Shown: positions 1 to 8,380, counted from the first letter of the stretch. The stretch: 64,000 nt of DNA from Verrucomicrobiia bacterium (GCA_030427505.1 JAUICH010000011.1:1-64000); one strand, 5' to 3'. Numbers and translations: made by a program. Notes: a model not told the origin generated them from the sequence alone.

Positions 1-194
1 CCGCTTCCACCGCCACGGCGGAAGTATCGGCGCTCCAGCGCGCGTCGTAGAAGGCAACCGTCGTAGCCGTAGTCCTACAACACTTGCTCACCCAAGGCCG
101 TCAAGGGGTGGTTCCCGTGACGCTTACGTTTGGTCGAATCGCTACGGCATCACCAACGGCCCCCAATTCCTTTCCCCAACCCCTCCCAAGCCCC
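1..194. other. unassigned left edge
   Basis: No gene could be assigned between the window edge and the first start codon. Both strands carry short open stretches but none has a recognisable protein pattern, and no clear promoter or terminator is visible. It may hold the end of a gene lying outside the window. Confidence 0.3.
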
Positions 195-791
195 ATGCCA
201 GAGGCTCCCCACGACCCCAACCTGAAACCGGCGGGCGCTGGCTTGCCAGCGGTGGAGCTCTTGTTCTCCAAGACGGGTTTCGCCTTTTACCGGTGGAAGA
301 CATCCGACCTCACGGTCACGGAGCATTTTCGTTCCCAGGGCAGCGAAATCCTGGCGCTGGCCATGCTCTTACCCCCCAACGAGGGCCACCGCCGCACCAT
401 AATCGATCGCGTGATGGGCATCGAAGACCACAGCCGCGACTGGTCGGTCTACATGACGCTGGACCACCTGCGGCAGGTAAATGACCGCATTCGCGGCATC
501 GTCATGGGACTGTGCGACGGACGAAGCGACCCGCCCGCCGCGGACGTCACCCAGGTAATACCCAACGAAAAGGCGGGCCCGGATGTGATCGATCTCTTTA
601 GCGACTCCGTGAACGCCTACGTCAAACAGGCCGGAGCCCGGAAAGAGTTACCAAAAACCGAAAAGCATCCGCACCCCTGGTTTGGAGCCCTGGATGCCCA
701 TGGCTGGCACTGCGTGGCGGCGGTACACATGGCCATACACCACCGGCAGATCGAAAGCATCCTCCACGCACAGCGCGCGGAGGCAGCCTGA
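195..791 (+). CDS. DinB-like superfamily protein
   Basis: The protein has 198 residues and resembles the DinB/YfiT-like four-helix bundle superfamily, whose members are often metal-dependent and act in thiol transfer or damage response. The C-terminal helix carries a run of histidines (HGWHCVAAVHMAIHHRQIESIL region, residues about 168-190) that matches the typical final metal-binding helix HxxxH followed by HRQI. An upstream in-frame start at 84 exists, but the extra residues are low-complexity and unlike a DinB N-terminus, so the ATG at 195 is preferred. It converges on the next gene with only 10 bases between. The substrate is unknown and the family call rests on the histidine pattern. Confidence 0.6.
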   Translation: MPEAPHDPNLKPAGAGLPAVELLFSKTGFAFYRWKTSDLTVTEHFRSQGSEILALAMLLPPNEGHRRTIIDRVMGIEDHSRDWSVYMTLDHLRQVNDRIRGIVMGLCDGRSDPPAADVTQVIPNEKAGPDVIDLFSDSVNAYVKQAGARKELPKTEKHPHPWFGALDAHGWHCVAAVHMAIHHRQIESILHAQRAEAA

Positions 792-801
792 ATGGTTCGC
801 T

Positions 802-1383
802 TTACTCCGCGAAGGGACTCTCCACCACGCTGACGAAGTCCGGCTTAATAGCCTCAACCTTTTCTTCGGGACCGTAGAGTTTCAGGAACACGTTTCCCTG
901 TCCGCCACCGGTTTCCACAATGGCGCCCAGCATCATGTAGCCGGGGCGAGGCGTCTTATTTCCGCCAAAGGGAGGCCCTTCGAGGAAAGTGCCTTTGGCG
1001 AAAAAGAAGCTCACCTTGGTGCCGTCGAATTCCTTGGTTTCCTTTTCGATCGCCGGCTCGCCATCGAACTGACCGGCCCAACGGGCCAGGTTGGCTTCCG
1101 TGCTTCCACCGGAACTGGGGAAGTGAGAGAACACCAGCACCGGAGCGCCCTCATCGCCACCATAGACCAGCTCCGCCACCCGGCCAAAACCGGAGGAAGG
1201 CTGCTTCGCCCAGGGTGCGCCATAGGTGAAACTCAGCCCCGCCACGCCCAGCGACTCTTTGGTATCTTCCTTCTCCTTGGCCGCTTCCTCGGCGGCGCGC
1301 AGTGAAAGAGTGGTGAGAGACAGGCACGCCAAAATCACAGCGAACCGGCCAAAGGTGAAGAGACGAGGGTTGGGCAGCTTCAT
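802..1383 (-). CDS. exported hypothetical protein
   Basis: The protein has 193 residues and begins with a clear signal peptide: positive start, a hydrophobic stretch at about residues 10-25, and an Ala-rich cleavage area ending near LRAAEEAAK. The start at 1383 is chosen because a longer frame to 1542 would bury this signal inside the protein. The mature part contains a SHFPSSGGSTEANLARWAGQF segment that I associate with uncharacterised exported proteins of planctomycetes and verrucomicrobia, but I cannot name a function. It is transcribed divergently from rpoN across a 273-base spacer with an inverted repeat. Confidence 0.7.
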   Translation of the reverse strand: MKLPNPRLFTFGRFAVILACLSLTTLSLRAAEEAAKEKEDTKESLGVAGLSFTYGAPWAKQPSSGFGRVAELVYGGDEGAPVLVFSHFPSSGGSTEANLARWAGQFDGEPAIEKETKEFDGTKVSFFFAKGTFLEGPPFGGNKTPRPGYMMLGAIVETGGGQGNVFLKLYGPEEKVEAIKPDFVSVVESPFAE

Positions 1384-1560
1384 GATGGCGACACCATAGA
1401 CGCGACCCGCCCCCGCGTGCCAGCGAATTTTCCGGGCGCGAGCCCGCTCACACCGGCCACCAAGGGGCTGGTTTCCCTTCCATTTTTCCTCCAAAAACAG
1501 CGCTTCCGGCCCTGGGGACCTGAAAATCAAGGACACACGCAATCAGCTTCAGGAAATCTC

Positions 1561-1594
1561 TGGGCCAAATTTAGAAAAATCATTAGTTGGCCCA
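1561..1594. promoter_or_regulatory. inverted repeat upstream of rpoN
   Basis: A perfect 8-base inverted repeat, TGGGCCAA at 1561-1568 and TTGGCCCA at 1587-1594, is separated by 18 AT-rich bases (ttagaaaaatcattag core). It lies between divergent genes, 63 bases before the rpoN start. There is no U-tract, so it reads better as a dyad operator than as a terminator. The binding protein is unknown. Confidence 0.35.
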
Positions 1595-1656
1595 TACTTT
1601 GCTATGCGGTACGTTTTGTTGTTCCCGTCCCTTAGGATGGGCAGACCCTTTCCCCT

Positions 1657-3066
1657 ATGGCCGAGCAGAGTTTTCATCAGTCCCAGTCCCTTCACCTGCA
1701 TCAGACGATTGCGCCTCAGATGCAGCAGAGCTTGCAAATCCTGCAGGTTCCGACGCTTGAGCTGCGCAATTTGATCCAGCAGGAGTTGGAAGCAAATCCC
1801 GTGCTGGAGGACGAAACCAAGGAAGTTTCTCTGGACGAACAGCCCACTCCCGAAGATGACAACTTCGATGACGAGTTCGCCCAGCTCTCCCGCATGGATG
1901 ACGAATGGCGGGAATATCTGTCTCAATCCCGCACCAACCGGCCACGCCGGGACGACGACGACGAGCGCCGCCAGTTCCTGCTTGACTCTCTAGTTAGCGA
2001 AAAGACTCTCCAAGATCATCTCCTGGACCAGTTGTCCCTCTCCGATGCGGATGACCGGACCCGGGAGTTGTCCACCATGCTCATTGGCAACACGAACGAC
2101 CACGGCTTTCTCCAAACCGCGGTGGAAGAACTGTGCTTCACCGCTGGCATCCCGCTCCGCGACCTGGAGGCCGCCAAGGAACTCGTGCAAAGTTTCGATC
2201 CCGTGGGCGTCTGCGCTGAAGACCTTCGCGAGTGCCTCCTCATCCAACTGGACCGGCTCGACAAACACCACAGCCTGGAATACCGCATCGTCGACAAGCA
2301 CTTGGACGATCTGGCGAAGAAGCGCTACCCGCTCATCGCGCGGAAGCTGAACGTTACGCCGGAGCAAATCAGCCGCGCGGCGGAGTTCATCGCCACCCTG
2401 GATCCCAAGCCCGGCAGCCGTTTTCAGTCCGGCATCAACAACTACATCACACCCGACGTGGTGGTGGAAATGATCGGTGGCGAATACCTCGTCACGACCA
2501 ACAACGACTCCATCCCCCGTCTCCGGATCAGCAACGCTTACAAAGAACTGATGGCGCAGGGTAACAGCGGGCAGGACGTACGCTCCTACATCCGCGACAA
2601 GATCCGGAACGGAAAGTTCCTCATCCGCAGCATTCACCAGCGGCAGCAGACCATAGAAAACATCGCGCGGGAAATCGTGACCCGCCAGCAGGCTTTCCTG
2701 GAGCACGGCCCTTCCCAACTAAAGCCCATGAACATGGCCCAAGTGGCCGACGCCGTGGGCGTGCACGAAACCACCGTCAGCCGCGCCATTTCCGGCAAGT
2801 ACATCGCCACTCCCCACGGCGTGTATGAGATGAAATACTTCTTCACCCCCGGCTACCAGACCGAGAGCGGAGAGTCCATGAGCAACACCTCCGTGAAAAA
2901 CGCGCTGGCCGACCTGGTGGGCAAGGAAGATTCCCACCGCCCCTACAGCGACCAGAAGATCGTGGAAGAGCTCAAGAAGAAAGGCATCAGCATCGCTCGC
3001 CGCACCGTGGCCAAATACCGGGACGAACTGAACATCCTGCCCAGCCACATGCGGAAGACGTATTGA
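1657..3066 (+). CDS. rpoN: RNA polymerase sigma-54 factor
   Basis: The protein has 469 residues, the usual length for sigma-54. It directs core RNA polymerase to -24/-12 promoters that need AAA+ activators. The glutamine- and leucine-rich Region I is at residues 1-50 (LHLHQTIAPQMQQSLQILQ), followed by an acidic linker and the core-binding domain. A helix-turn-helix lies at about 365-385 (MAQVADAVGVHETTVSRAI), and the RpoN box ARRTVAKYR at 447-455 is intact, so the factor should be functional. No hpf/raiA, lptB or PTS gene sits beside it, unlike the proteobacterial arrangement. A possible operator dyad lies upstream. No -24/-12 promoter was recognised upstream of the pilin genes in this window, so its targets are probably elsewhere. 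Confidence 0.97.
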   Translation: MAEQSFHQSQSLHLHQTIAPQMQQSLQILQVPTLELRNLIQQELEANPVLEDETKEVSLDEQPTPEDDNFDDEFAQLSRMDDEWREYLSQSRTNRPRRDDDDERRQFLLDSLVSEKTLQDHLLDQLSLSDADDRTRELSTMLIGNTNDHGFLQTAVEELCFTAGIPLRDLEAAKELVQSFDPVGVCAEDLRECLLIQLDRLDKHHSLEYRIVDKHLDDLAKKRYPLIARKLNVTPEQISRAAEFIATLDPKPGSRFQSGINNYITPDVVVEMIGGEYLVTTNNDSIPRLRISNAYKELMAQGNSGQDVRSYIRDKIRNGKFLIRSIHQRQQTIENIAREIVTRQQAFLEHGPSQLKPMNMAQVADAVGVHETTVSRAISGKYIATPHGVYEMKYFFTPGYQTESGESMSNTSVKNALADLVGKEDSHRPYSDQKIVEELKKKGISIARRTVAKYRDELNILPSHMRKTY

Positions 3067-3121
3067 CCGGAGGTTACGGGAAGGCTTCTTGGCGTCTTTC
3101 TCCAGAGAAAACACAGGCCGG

Positions 3122-3601
3122 TCAGAAACCAGTGCCCACCCCTGTCGCCCAGATGACAGTTACCACTCCGGCAAGGACCGCAATGACCTTGATGCCGCGG
3201 CCCTTTGCCAAAATGTAAAAGCCCAAGGCAATGCCACCCGCCACGAGTGGGAGCAACGCCAGCAGCTTTTTCTCGGGGTAAGACGAGGCTTTGGCTTTCG
3301 CAAATAGATCCGGGTCTTCAAAGACTCGCATCATGTCGGATGGGTTCCGGGTATCCAGCCCCTCTTCCCGCATGGTTTCCTCCACTCCCATCCGTAAGCC
3401 GTCCGCGTATTCGTAAAACAGCTTCACCCCGGTAGCCGTCAATGTCAGGGAAAGCAGAAACAAGGCCCCCGGAAGCGCTTGGGGCCGGCTCTTGATCAGC
3501 CGCGAAGCCAGCCAAACAACCAGGAAGACAACGGGAAGAATCCACCAGGCTCCAGCTCCGATGAGAATTCCCAAACCAAAAGCTAATTGGTGAAGCAACA
3601 T
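3122..3601 (-). CDS. small polytopic membrane protein
   Basis: The protein has 159 residues with about four hydrophobic segments: 5-30, 43-62, 112-130 and 137-155. A soluble middle part (about 65-110) carries charged residues and includes EETMREEGLDTRNPSDMM. No known family motif is seen. It ends 55 bases from the convergent rpoN stop and starts just upstream of the BamE-like lipoprotein gene on the same strand. Function is unknown. Lower-GC composition than its neighbours may hint at a recently acquired or poorly expressed gene. Confidence 0.65.
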   Translation of the reverse strand: MLLHQLAFGLGILIGAGAWWILPVVFLVVWLASRLIKSRPQALPGALFLLSLTLTATGVKLFYEYADGLRMGVEETMREEGLDTRNPSDMMRVFEDPDLFAKAKASSYPEKKLLALLPLVAGGIALGFYILAKGRGIKVIAVLAGVVTVIWATGVGTGF

Positions 3602-3665
3602 CTATTTGTACACTCTCTTTTGTTGCCAGCGGCTGGCAGTTCCGCCAAAGGCCTGAAATCCCGAC

Positions 3666-4187
3666 TCACTCGAACCGCCGTTCCGCGATTTTCCTGGCAA
3701 ATTTCTTGTCGAATGGCTTATTAAGGCGGGTTAACTCCGCTTCAACCCGCTCTGCTTTTGGATCGGTCATGAACCGGTAGGGATCTCGTGTAATTCCCAC
3801 AAGATAGTGGGTAAAGCTACTATCCTGCTCGGAATGCAACGATTTCAGTTTTTCATCGCCGTCAAAGTCGAAAACCGCCACAGTGTAATTTTCCCTGGTC
3901 CCACCCGCGGCCAGCCCCACATATGGAATGTAACCCCACCAGGCACCCCACCGGTCTGCGTGCATGTAGTACCAGGTGGATGGCGATTCCCCAATTTCAC
4001 CCTCGTACAGAACATCCGACGGCTGGCCAAATAGGTCATAGATGTCGGTCTTAGTGGACTCCCCTTTCTCCAAGTCCAAGTACTTTCCGAAGTCACTCAA
4101 CCCCTCGGAGCCTATCGTTTCGCAGTGGCATAATAGAAGGCAGACAGAGAGCCCAACGACGAACGGGAAGAGGAGTTTCTGAAGCAT
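3666..4187 (-). CDS. BamE/SmpA-like lipoprotein
   Basis: The protein has 173 residues from the ATG at 4187. It opens with a lipoprotein signal, a hydrophobic stretch ending in LLLCHC, where one of the two cysteines would be lipidated. Residues about 35-65 (KGESTKTDIYDLFGQPSDVLYEG) match the SmpA/OmlA (BamE) pattern, in which a helix after KG.T..DI leads into the turn FG.P. This fold occurs in outer-membrane assembly factors and in many unrelated small lipoproteins. The C-terminal third, with DPYRFMTDPKAERVEAELTRL, is specific to this protein. A longer frame starting at 4232 adds 15 residues before the signal and is less likely. A direct role in BAM is not implied, since no bam genes are nearby. 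Confidence 0.65.
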   Translation of the reverse strand: MLQKLLFPFVVGLSVCLLLCHCETIGSEGLSDFGKYLDLEKGESTKTDIYDLFGQPSDVLYEGEIGESPSTWYYMHADRWGAWWGYIPYVGLAAGGTRENYTVAVFDFDGDEKLKSLHSEQDSSFTHYLVGITRDPYRFMTDPKAERVEAELTRLNKPFDKKFARKIAERRFE

Positions 4188-4544
4188 TGTAGTTTTAGCT
4201 GGTTGTATCCTTGAATTTATTTTTGAGGTCAAAGAAAAATCCCCACTTAGAGATTCACTGGGACAATCTTGACTTGAGGCTTCCCTGTCTCGGTAAGCAG
4301 ATGCTCTGCCACGCTCCCCTGGTCTGACCTAGCTGAAATGACTTACGGGAAGTCCAGATGGCCGCCTATCTTCAGCCCGAAGTGAATTCCAAAGGTTTGG
4401 CCGTGGAAAGTTGCTGATCCTTTCCTTTATCTGAGCCGAAGGCGGGAACCCGAAGAAAAAACACCCACTATTCTCGGAACCGATTGCCGGTTTCTTCAAC
4501 AAAGCGGCAGACCTTCGCGAAGTGTGTAACCCACTGGAAATGAA
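4188..4544. other. intergenic stretch with possible Usp remnant
   Basis: These 357 bases lie between the lipoprotein gene and the tRNA. The only coding-like signal is a short minus-strand frame at 4247-4339, described separately. The remainder has no promoter or terminator that I can support. Frames overlapping the tRNA are shadows of it. Confidence 0.4.
4247..4339 (-). pseudogene. possible 3' remnant of universal stress protein
   Basis: A minus-strand frame of about 31 codons ends at a TAA at 4247-4249 and reads ...SDQGSVAEHLLTETGKPQV... then KIVPVNL. GSVAEHLL followed by a V.IVPV end resembles the last helix and strand of UspA-family proteins, which close the ATP-binding fold (GSVAE.. then PVLVV). 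There is no start codon, and an in-frame stop lies just upstream, so if this is a Usp it is only a decayed tail. The match is short and could be chance. Confidence 0.25.
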
Positions 4545-4620
4545 TGGTGGAGCATAACGGATTCGAACCGTTGACCTCTTCAATGCCATTGAAGCGCTCT
4601 ACCAACTGAGCTAATGCCCC
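4545..4620 (-). tRNA. tRNA-Ala (anticodon GGC)
   Basis: The 76-base gene folds as a full cloverleaf. The acceptor GGGGCAT pairs with ATGCTCC including one G-U, and the D-arm is GCTC/GAGC. The anticodon stem CTTCA/TGAAG encloses loop ATGGCAT, giving anticodon GGC, which reads GCC and GCU alanine codons. The T-arm AACGG TTCGAAT CCGTT is canonical, and the 3' CCA is encoded at 4545-4547. It is downstream of a membrane-protein gene on the same strand. Confidence 0.95.
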
Positions 4621-4684
4621 GAAAAAATCCTCCGGACCACTGGGAACCGCCTGGGGTGGCGGGCTCCCTTTTTGCGGGAGCCGG

Positions 4685-4713
4685 AATTTAGGGCAGCTTC
4701 CGCGGCCCGGCAA
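4685..4713 (-). promoter_or_regulatory. candidate tRNA promoter
   Basis: Reading the minus strand, TTGCCG (4708-4713) and TAAATT (4685-4690) are separated by exactly 17 bases and lie about 65 bases upstream of the mature tRNA. A GGCTCCC/GGGAGCC hairpin (4662-4682) follows and could be part of the leader or the end of the upstream gene's transcript. Confidence 0.35.
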
Positions 4714-4764
4714 CGATTTTTTGCATCTCCGCCGCTGGTTCCGTGCTTCCGAGCCGTTCTCTTT

Positions 4765-5760
4765 TTACCAGCTCAGGGTGCGGCCCAGGGAAGTTCCGCC
4801 ATCCACCGCCACGGTGCCGGAACCAGCCCCGGTCGCCCGGCGGAAAAAGAACCGCAGCCAGAAGGGCAAATTGATGAAGAAGATCAGGAGCAGCATCTTG
4901 TTGTAGAAAAAGTTCAGCCGCATGATTTCGGAAATCATGGAGTGCATGGCAAAGAGGCCCACCCCCAGCAGAAAGGCCCACCCCCGGTTGATCAGCGCCA
5001 CAAAGGCCAGGAGTTCCAGGTAAAAGCCCATGCCAAACAGGAGGATGGCCTCGGTGGGGTGCATGGTGACCCATTCCACCACCTGGCGGTTGAAATCGTC
5101 CTCCGGCGGCCGGGCGAAGTCAGCGGTCGCCTGGCCCTCATTCTTCACGAACTGCACCACGATGTTGGGCAGTTGGGCCAGCCACTTGGCGCCCGGGAGG
5201 ATACCGCCCCCGCTGTTGATCCACTTGCTGATGGCGGAGACGACGTAGCCGGCGCACATCATCTGCTGGGAGAAAACAATCATCCCGGTAGGCAGGGAAT
5301 AGTGCGGAGCCCGGGAATACTTCGTCCAGATCAAGCGCCGCAGGGGGCGCCACACCAGGAAGACAAACTGGCCCAGCAACACCAGCCCCACCACCTGGGT
5401 GGCATGATGGTCTTTCTGAGGCGAGGCAAAGATGGCGCCCACCGCCGAGTGGATGACGAGCAACCCGGAGACCGCCACCAGAGGGAAGAAACCGCTCAGA
5501 TACAGGACCAGGAAGAGAAAGAACAGAATGGCCGACACGGCAGTCGCTCCCGTGCCCGCCAGCCAGTTCAGATTGAACAATGCCGCCAGCCCGTTGGGAT
5601 TGTTGGACGTGTCGTACTCCGGAATGTCGATCGCGCCCGGATTAAAGGTGTGCCAAGTAGCGCCCCAAAGCAGGAAGGCAAACACCGTCCGGATAATGAT
5701 CCACTCCCAGCGGGAATACTCGATCATTCCCAACTCGTTTCTAAAAAACGCCTTGATCAT
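4765..5760 (-). CDS. polytopic HTTM/DoxX-like membrane protein
   Basis: The protein has 331 residues and 7-8 hydrophobic helices and is an inner-membrane protein. It is a clear paralog of the gene at 7102-8238. Both share an N-terminal [FY].RWE..I.R..FA pattern, a W/L-INS-G-G/D turn (residues about 186-192), a LEL.AF.AL..RGW helix (about 268-282) and a final YN...L..FFIN.PFW segment. The overall layout resembles HTTM (horizontally transferred transmembrane, related to vitamin-K gamma-carboxylase) or DoxX-like families, but the canonical carboxylase residues are not obvious. It sits 34 bases behind a small partner gene (5795-6301) in one transcription unit. The same pair recurs in opposite orientation next door, so the two proteins probably act together in the membrane. 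Chemistry is unknown. Confidence 0.7.
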   Translation of the reverse strand: MIKAFFRNELGMIEYSRWEWIIIRTVFAFLLWGATWHTFNPGAIDIPEYDTSNNPNGLAALFNLNWLAGTGATAVSAILFFLFLVLYLSGFFPLVAVSGLLVIHSAVGAIFASPQKDHHATQVVGLVLLGQFVFLVWRPLRRLIWTKYSRAPHYSLPTGMIVFSQQMMCAGYVVSAISKWINSGGGILPGAKWLAQLPNIVVQFVKNEGQATADFARPPEDDFNRQVVEWVTMHPTEAILLFGMGFYLELLAFVALINRGWAFLLGVGLFAMHSMISEIMRLNFFYNKMLLLIFFINLPFWLRFFFRRATGAGSGTVAVDGGTSLGRTLSW

Positions 5761-5794
5761 CGTTGTATAATTAAAGGAAATCCGGCGGGAGCCA

Positions 5795-6301
5795 CTACGG
5801 CGCGGAGGGTGGCAGACGCGCCACTACCTCTCCCTTTTCCACGGGCTTACCGTCTTCCATGGTAATGCGCACATCCACCAATTCCATCCCCGTGTAGCGC
5901 CCGTCTTTGAAGGCATCCGGCGCCCGGTCGGTGCGCAACCAGTCCAGGGTGGCCTGGCCGGCCTCTCCCCGGACTTCCGCGGACCAGTCAAAGTGACTCC
6001 CTTCGTGATCCTCTTTCAGATCGTCGAGGTGACGTCCGTACTCTTTCTTAAGCTGCGAGGCGAAAACCTGGAACGCTTCCGCCGTCGGGATCTGTTTGCC
6101 TTCCGCGTCCCTTAGAATCACGTAGTAGGTCCGGTCGTCGAATTTCGAATACATCGGGAACGAAGAGAACGGGTACATCTCTCCGGTGCAATAGCTCAAG
6201 ATGATCGCGGCGATCATGGGCGCCATATAAACCGGAATCATCGCCAACCGTTTGAGCGGGCTTTCGGACAAAGGCTGGGTGGAGAAAATCGTTCCTGACA
6301 T
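5795..6301 (-). CDS. small membrane partner with YPFSSFPMYS motif
   Basis: The protein has 168 residues. A single hydrophobic helix at about 18-40 is followed immediately by EMYPFSSFPMYS (about 42-53), then a soluble domain with many acidic residues that ends in a beta-like MEDGKPVEKGEVVARL. The ATG at 6301 is chosen because the longer frame to 6616 runs through the divergent paralog's coding region. The paralog at 6480-7040 has the same TM-YPFSxFPMYS layout. Each is the first gene before a polytopic HTTM-like protein, which points to a conserved two-protein membrane module. No enzymatic motif is visible. Confidence 0.7.
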   Translation of the reverse strand: MSGTIFSTQPLSESPLKRLAMIPVYMAPMIAAIILSYCTGEMYPFSSFPMYSKFDDRTYYVILRDAEGKQIPTAEAFQVFASQLKKEYGRHLDDLKEDHEGSHFDWSAEVRGEAGQATLDWLRTDRAPDAFKDGRYTGMELVDVRITMEDGKPVEKGEVVARLPPSAP

Positions 6302-6479
6302 GTGGGTAGGGAATGCTGGCCTCAGTGAGGGTGTTTCACTGTGCCGATTCTGCCAATTGTCCGCGAATTTTGACTTGGAGCAAGTTCCGGCTGAAGATGA
6401 GATCCCCGGAAGCGCTTGCGGGCCATCGCTTTCCGCGATAGCAAGGCCTGACTTGCCTATCACCTCTCTAATTCCCTCT

Positions 6480-7040
6480 ATGGAAACCACTTCGAACGAG
6501 ACCCACGTACCGGCCGCGCCGGAAAATTCCGCCTCCGCCGCCTCCGTCATCCGCAAGGTTCTGCGACACCCCTTCCTGCACCTCTGGCTGCTGGTGTTCT
6601 TCTGCCTGTCCATCAAAGAATTCTATCCCTTCTCCAACTTCCCGATGTACTCCGACCCGGACGAGACGGAGAACTACCTGGTCGTCGGCCAAGTAACGCC
6701 GGAAGAAGAGAATGGCTGGAAGCCCTTGCCCGTCCGCGAATTGACCGGCATCACAGCGCCAAAGGTGAAGAAGATGTTCAAGTCCCGGCGGGACGCCTAC
6801 TGCGACGAGGTAGACAAGGACTCCGATGAGCTGAGCGAGGCGGAACTGGCCGCCATCGGCCAGGACTTGCTCAACTACCTCCGGGAACAAGCCCTGGCCC
6901 GGACGGATGGGAAGGAGCCGCTGCCGGATCAACTGGTGCTGGTGGACTACTGGATCATCTACGAAGACGGCGGCGGGTACTCGGAAACCCCAACCATCAT
7001 CACGAAGGAGTCCGCGCCCGGCGTCTCGGCCACGAACTAA
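6480..7040 (+). CDS. small membrane partner with YPFSNFPMYS motif
   Basis: The protein has 186 residues. A cytoplasmic N-terminus of about 28 residues leads to a hydrophobic helix (HLWLLVFFCLSIKEF, about 30-48) and then YPFSNFPMYSDPDETENY. The remaining part is soluble and acidic, with a VLVDYWIIYEDGG strand near the end that parallels LVDVRITMEDGK in the paralog 5795-6301. The ATG at 6480 is preferred over upstream starts because these would overlap the divergent gene. The next gene, 61 bases downstream, is the polytopic partner. Function is unknown. Confidence 0.7.
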   Translation: METTSNETHVPAAPENSASAASVIRKVLRHPFLHLWLLVFFCLSIKEFYPFSNFPMYSDPDETENYLVVGQVTPEEENGWKPLPVRELTGITAPKVKKMFKSRRDAYCDEVDKDSDELSEAELAAIGQDLLNYLREQALARTDGKEPLPDQLVLVDYWIIYEDGGGYSETPTIITKESAPGVSATN

Positions 7041-7101
7041 GCCTCTATTTATTCCTCAACGTTTCCGAATTCTTTCTTACCGGATCAGCTAACTACCCAT
7101 C

Positions 7102-8238
7102 ATGGACTCCAACGCTACGACCTCCTCCTCTTCCGGCTTGGTAACCAAACTATGCGCCGCGCTGAAGTGGCTCAGCGAACGTTTCGACGTCTGGAAATTC
7201 GGCCGGTGGGAGGTGCTCATCATGCGCATCCTCTTCGCCTGTCTGCTGTATCAGACCATGCCCTTGGGAAATCCGTTCTCCAACTTCTCCCTGGAGCACC
7301 TCCGGGGCCTGCACGATTTCGCGGTGGAGCACGACGGGGCGCTGCGTCCGCCACTGGTTCCGCTGACCGAGTTCCTGCCGAACTCGGAAGTCCAGCTGAC
7401 TTTCGACACCCAACCGGTACCCAACGGCTTGGCCCGTTTCTTCGATTTCACTTTCTTTGCCTCGGACGGGTTCGTGAAGGTTCTTCCTTGGATCGTCATC
7501 CCCTGCCTGCTTCTCTATGCCTCCGGCTGGGGCTTGCCAGTGGTCCTGCCCATTCTGACCTTCATCAGCATCGGCAGCCGGACCCTGGCCAACAGTCAAG
7601 GCGCCATTCACCATGGATTTCAGATCGTCTCGGTGGTCCTGCTCGCCCAAACGGTGGTGGTCCTGTTCGGGGTAGGCTACCGGCTGTTTAAGAAGCGCGC
7701 CTTTGTGGATGCCCGCGGCCGGACGGTTCGCGACTACTTCATCTACTACGCCCAACTGGCGGTCGTTGCGTTCTACCTCATTGCCGGGGTTATCAAGCTC
7801 ATCAATTCCGACGGCGCCTGGATCGCCAACAGTCACCTCATCGGCGTTCAGCTCGTCAAAACGGAACGTCAGGGTTTCTACAATGACCTGGACACCACTC
7901 AGTTTGAAGGCGTGGGCGGCGAGGTGCCTCTGGCGGACACCATGCTGAATCATCCCAATCTCACCCGCGCCTTCATGAGCATGGGCCTCATGCTGGAGCT
8001 CTTTGCCTTCCTGGCTCTGCTGGGCCGCGGCTGGGCCAGCATTTTCGGACTGCTGGTCGTCTGTTTCCACTGGTTCAACGACGTCATCATGAAGCTCTAT
8101 TTCTACAACAACGAAAAGGTTGTCTGGATCTTCCTGATCAACGTCCCCTTCTGGATCTACTTCTTCACCCGGAACATGCGGAAGCAGCCGCAAGAGGTGG
8201 GTACGGCGGAGTCCGCGACCGAGCCAGCCAGCGCTTGA
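7102..8238 (+). CDS. polytopic HTTM/DoxX-like membrane protein
   Basis: The protein has 378 residues with about 7-8 transmembrane helices and is paralogous to 4765-5760. Shared landmarks are FGRWEVLIMRILFA (about 33-46), IKLINSDGAWIANS (about 231-244), MLELFAFLALLGRGW (about 296-310) and the C-terminal NNEKVVWIFLINVPFWIYFF. It follows the YPFSNFPMYS partner gene on the same strand, in the same order as in the inverted copy. A strong hairpin terminator ends the unit. HTTM or DoxX-like is the nearest family I can name, but the assignment is by general layout and not by catalytic residues. Confidence 0.7.
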   Translation: MDSNATTSSSSGLVTKLCAALKWLSERFDVWKFGRWEVLIMRILFACLLYQTMPLGNPFSNFSLEHLRGLHDFAVEHDGALRPPLVPLTEFLPNSEVQLTFDTQPVPNGLARFFDFTFFASDGFVKVLPWIVIPCLLLYASGWGLPVVLPILTFISIGSRTLANSQGAIHHGFQIVSVVLLAQTVVVLFGVGYRLFKKRAFVDARGRTVRDYFIYYAQLAVVAFYLIAGVIKLINSDGAWIANSHLIGVQLVKTERQGFYNDLDTTQFEGVGGEVPLADTMLNHPNLTRAFMSMGLMLELFAFLALLGRGWASIFGLLVVCFHWFNDVIMKLYFYNNEKVVWIFLINVPFWIYFFTRNMRKQPQEVGTAESATEPASA

Positions 8239-8340
8239 GCCGGCACTCTGTCCCCCCAAGCGCCTGCTTTCGTATTCATTGCTCAAACACGGCAGCCTTT
8301 TCCCACCGGGGAAAGGTTGACTCGTGGCCTTCCTTTGCCG

Positions 8341-8375
8341 AAAACTCGGGGAACCTCCAACCTCCCCGAGTTTTT
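8341..8375 (+). terminator. rho-independent terminator
   Basis: Bases AAAACTCGGGGA (8341-8352) and TCCCCGAGTTTT (8363-8374) form a perfect 12-bp stem with a 10-base loop and a run of Ts. It ends the HTTM-like operon. The next start codon is only 6 bases downstream, so the terminator must overlap the sulfatase promoter or leader. A TTGACT at 8317-8322 could place the sulfatase start of transcription inside the hairpin, which would prevent termination of its own mRNA. Confidence 0.85.
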
Positions 8376-8380
8376 GTCTG

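Noticed and set aside
4672-5865. A 397-codon plus-strand frame opposite the other HTTM-like gene
   Set aside because: Rich in Gln, His and Gly, the usual antisense image of a hydrophobic protein. No supporting features.
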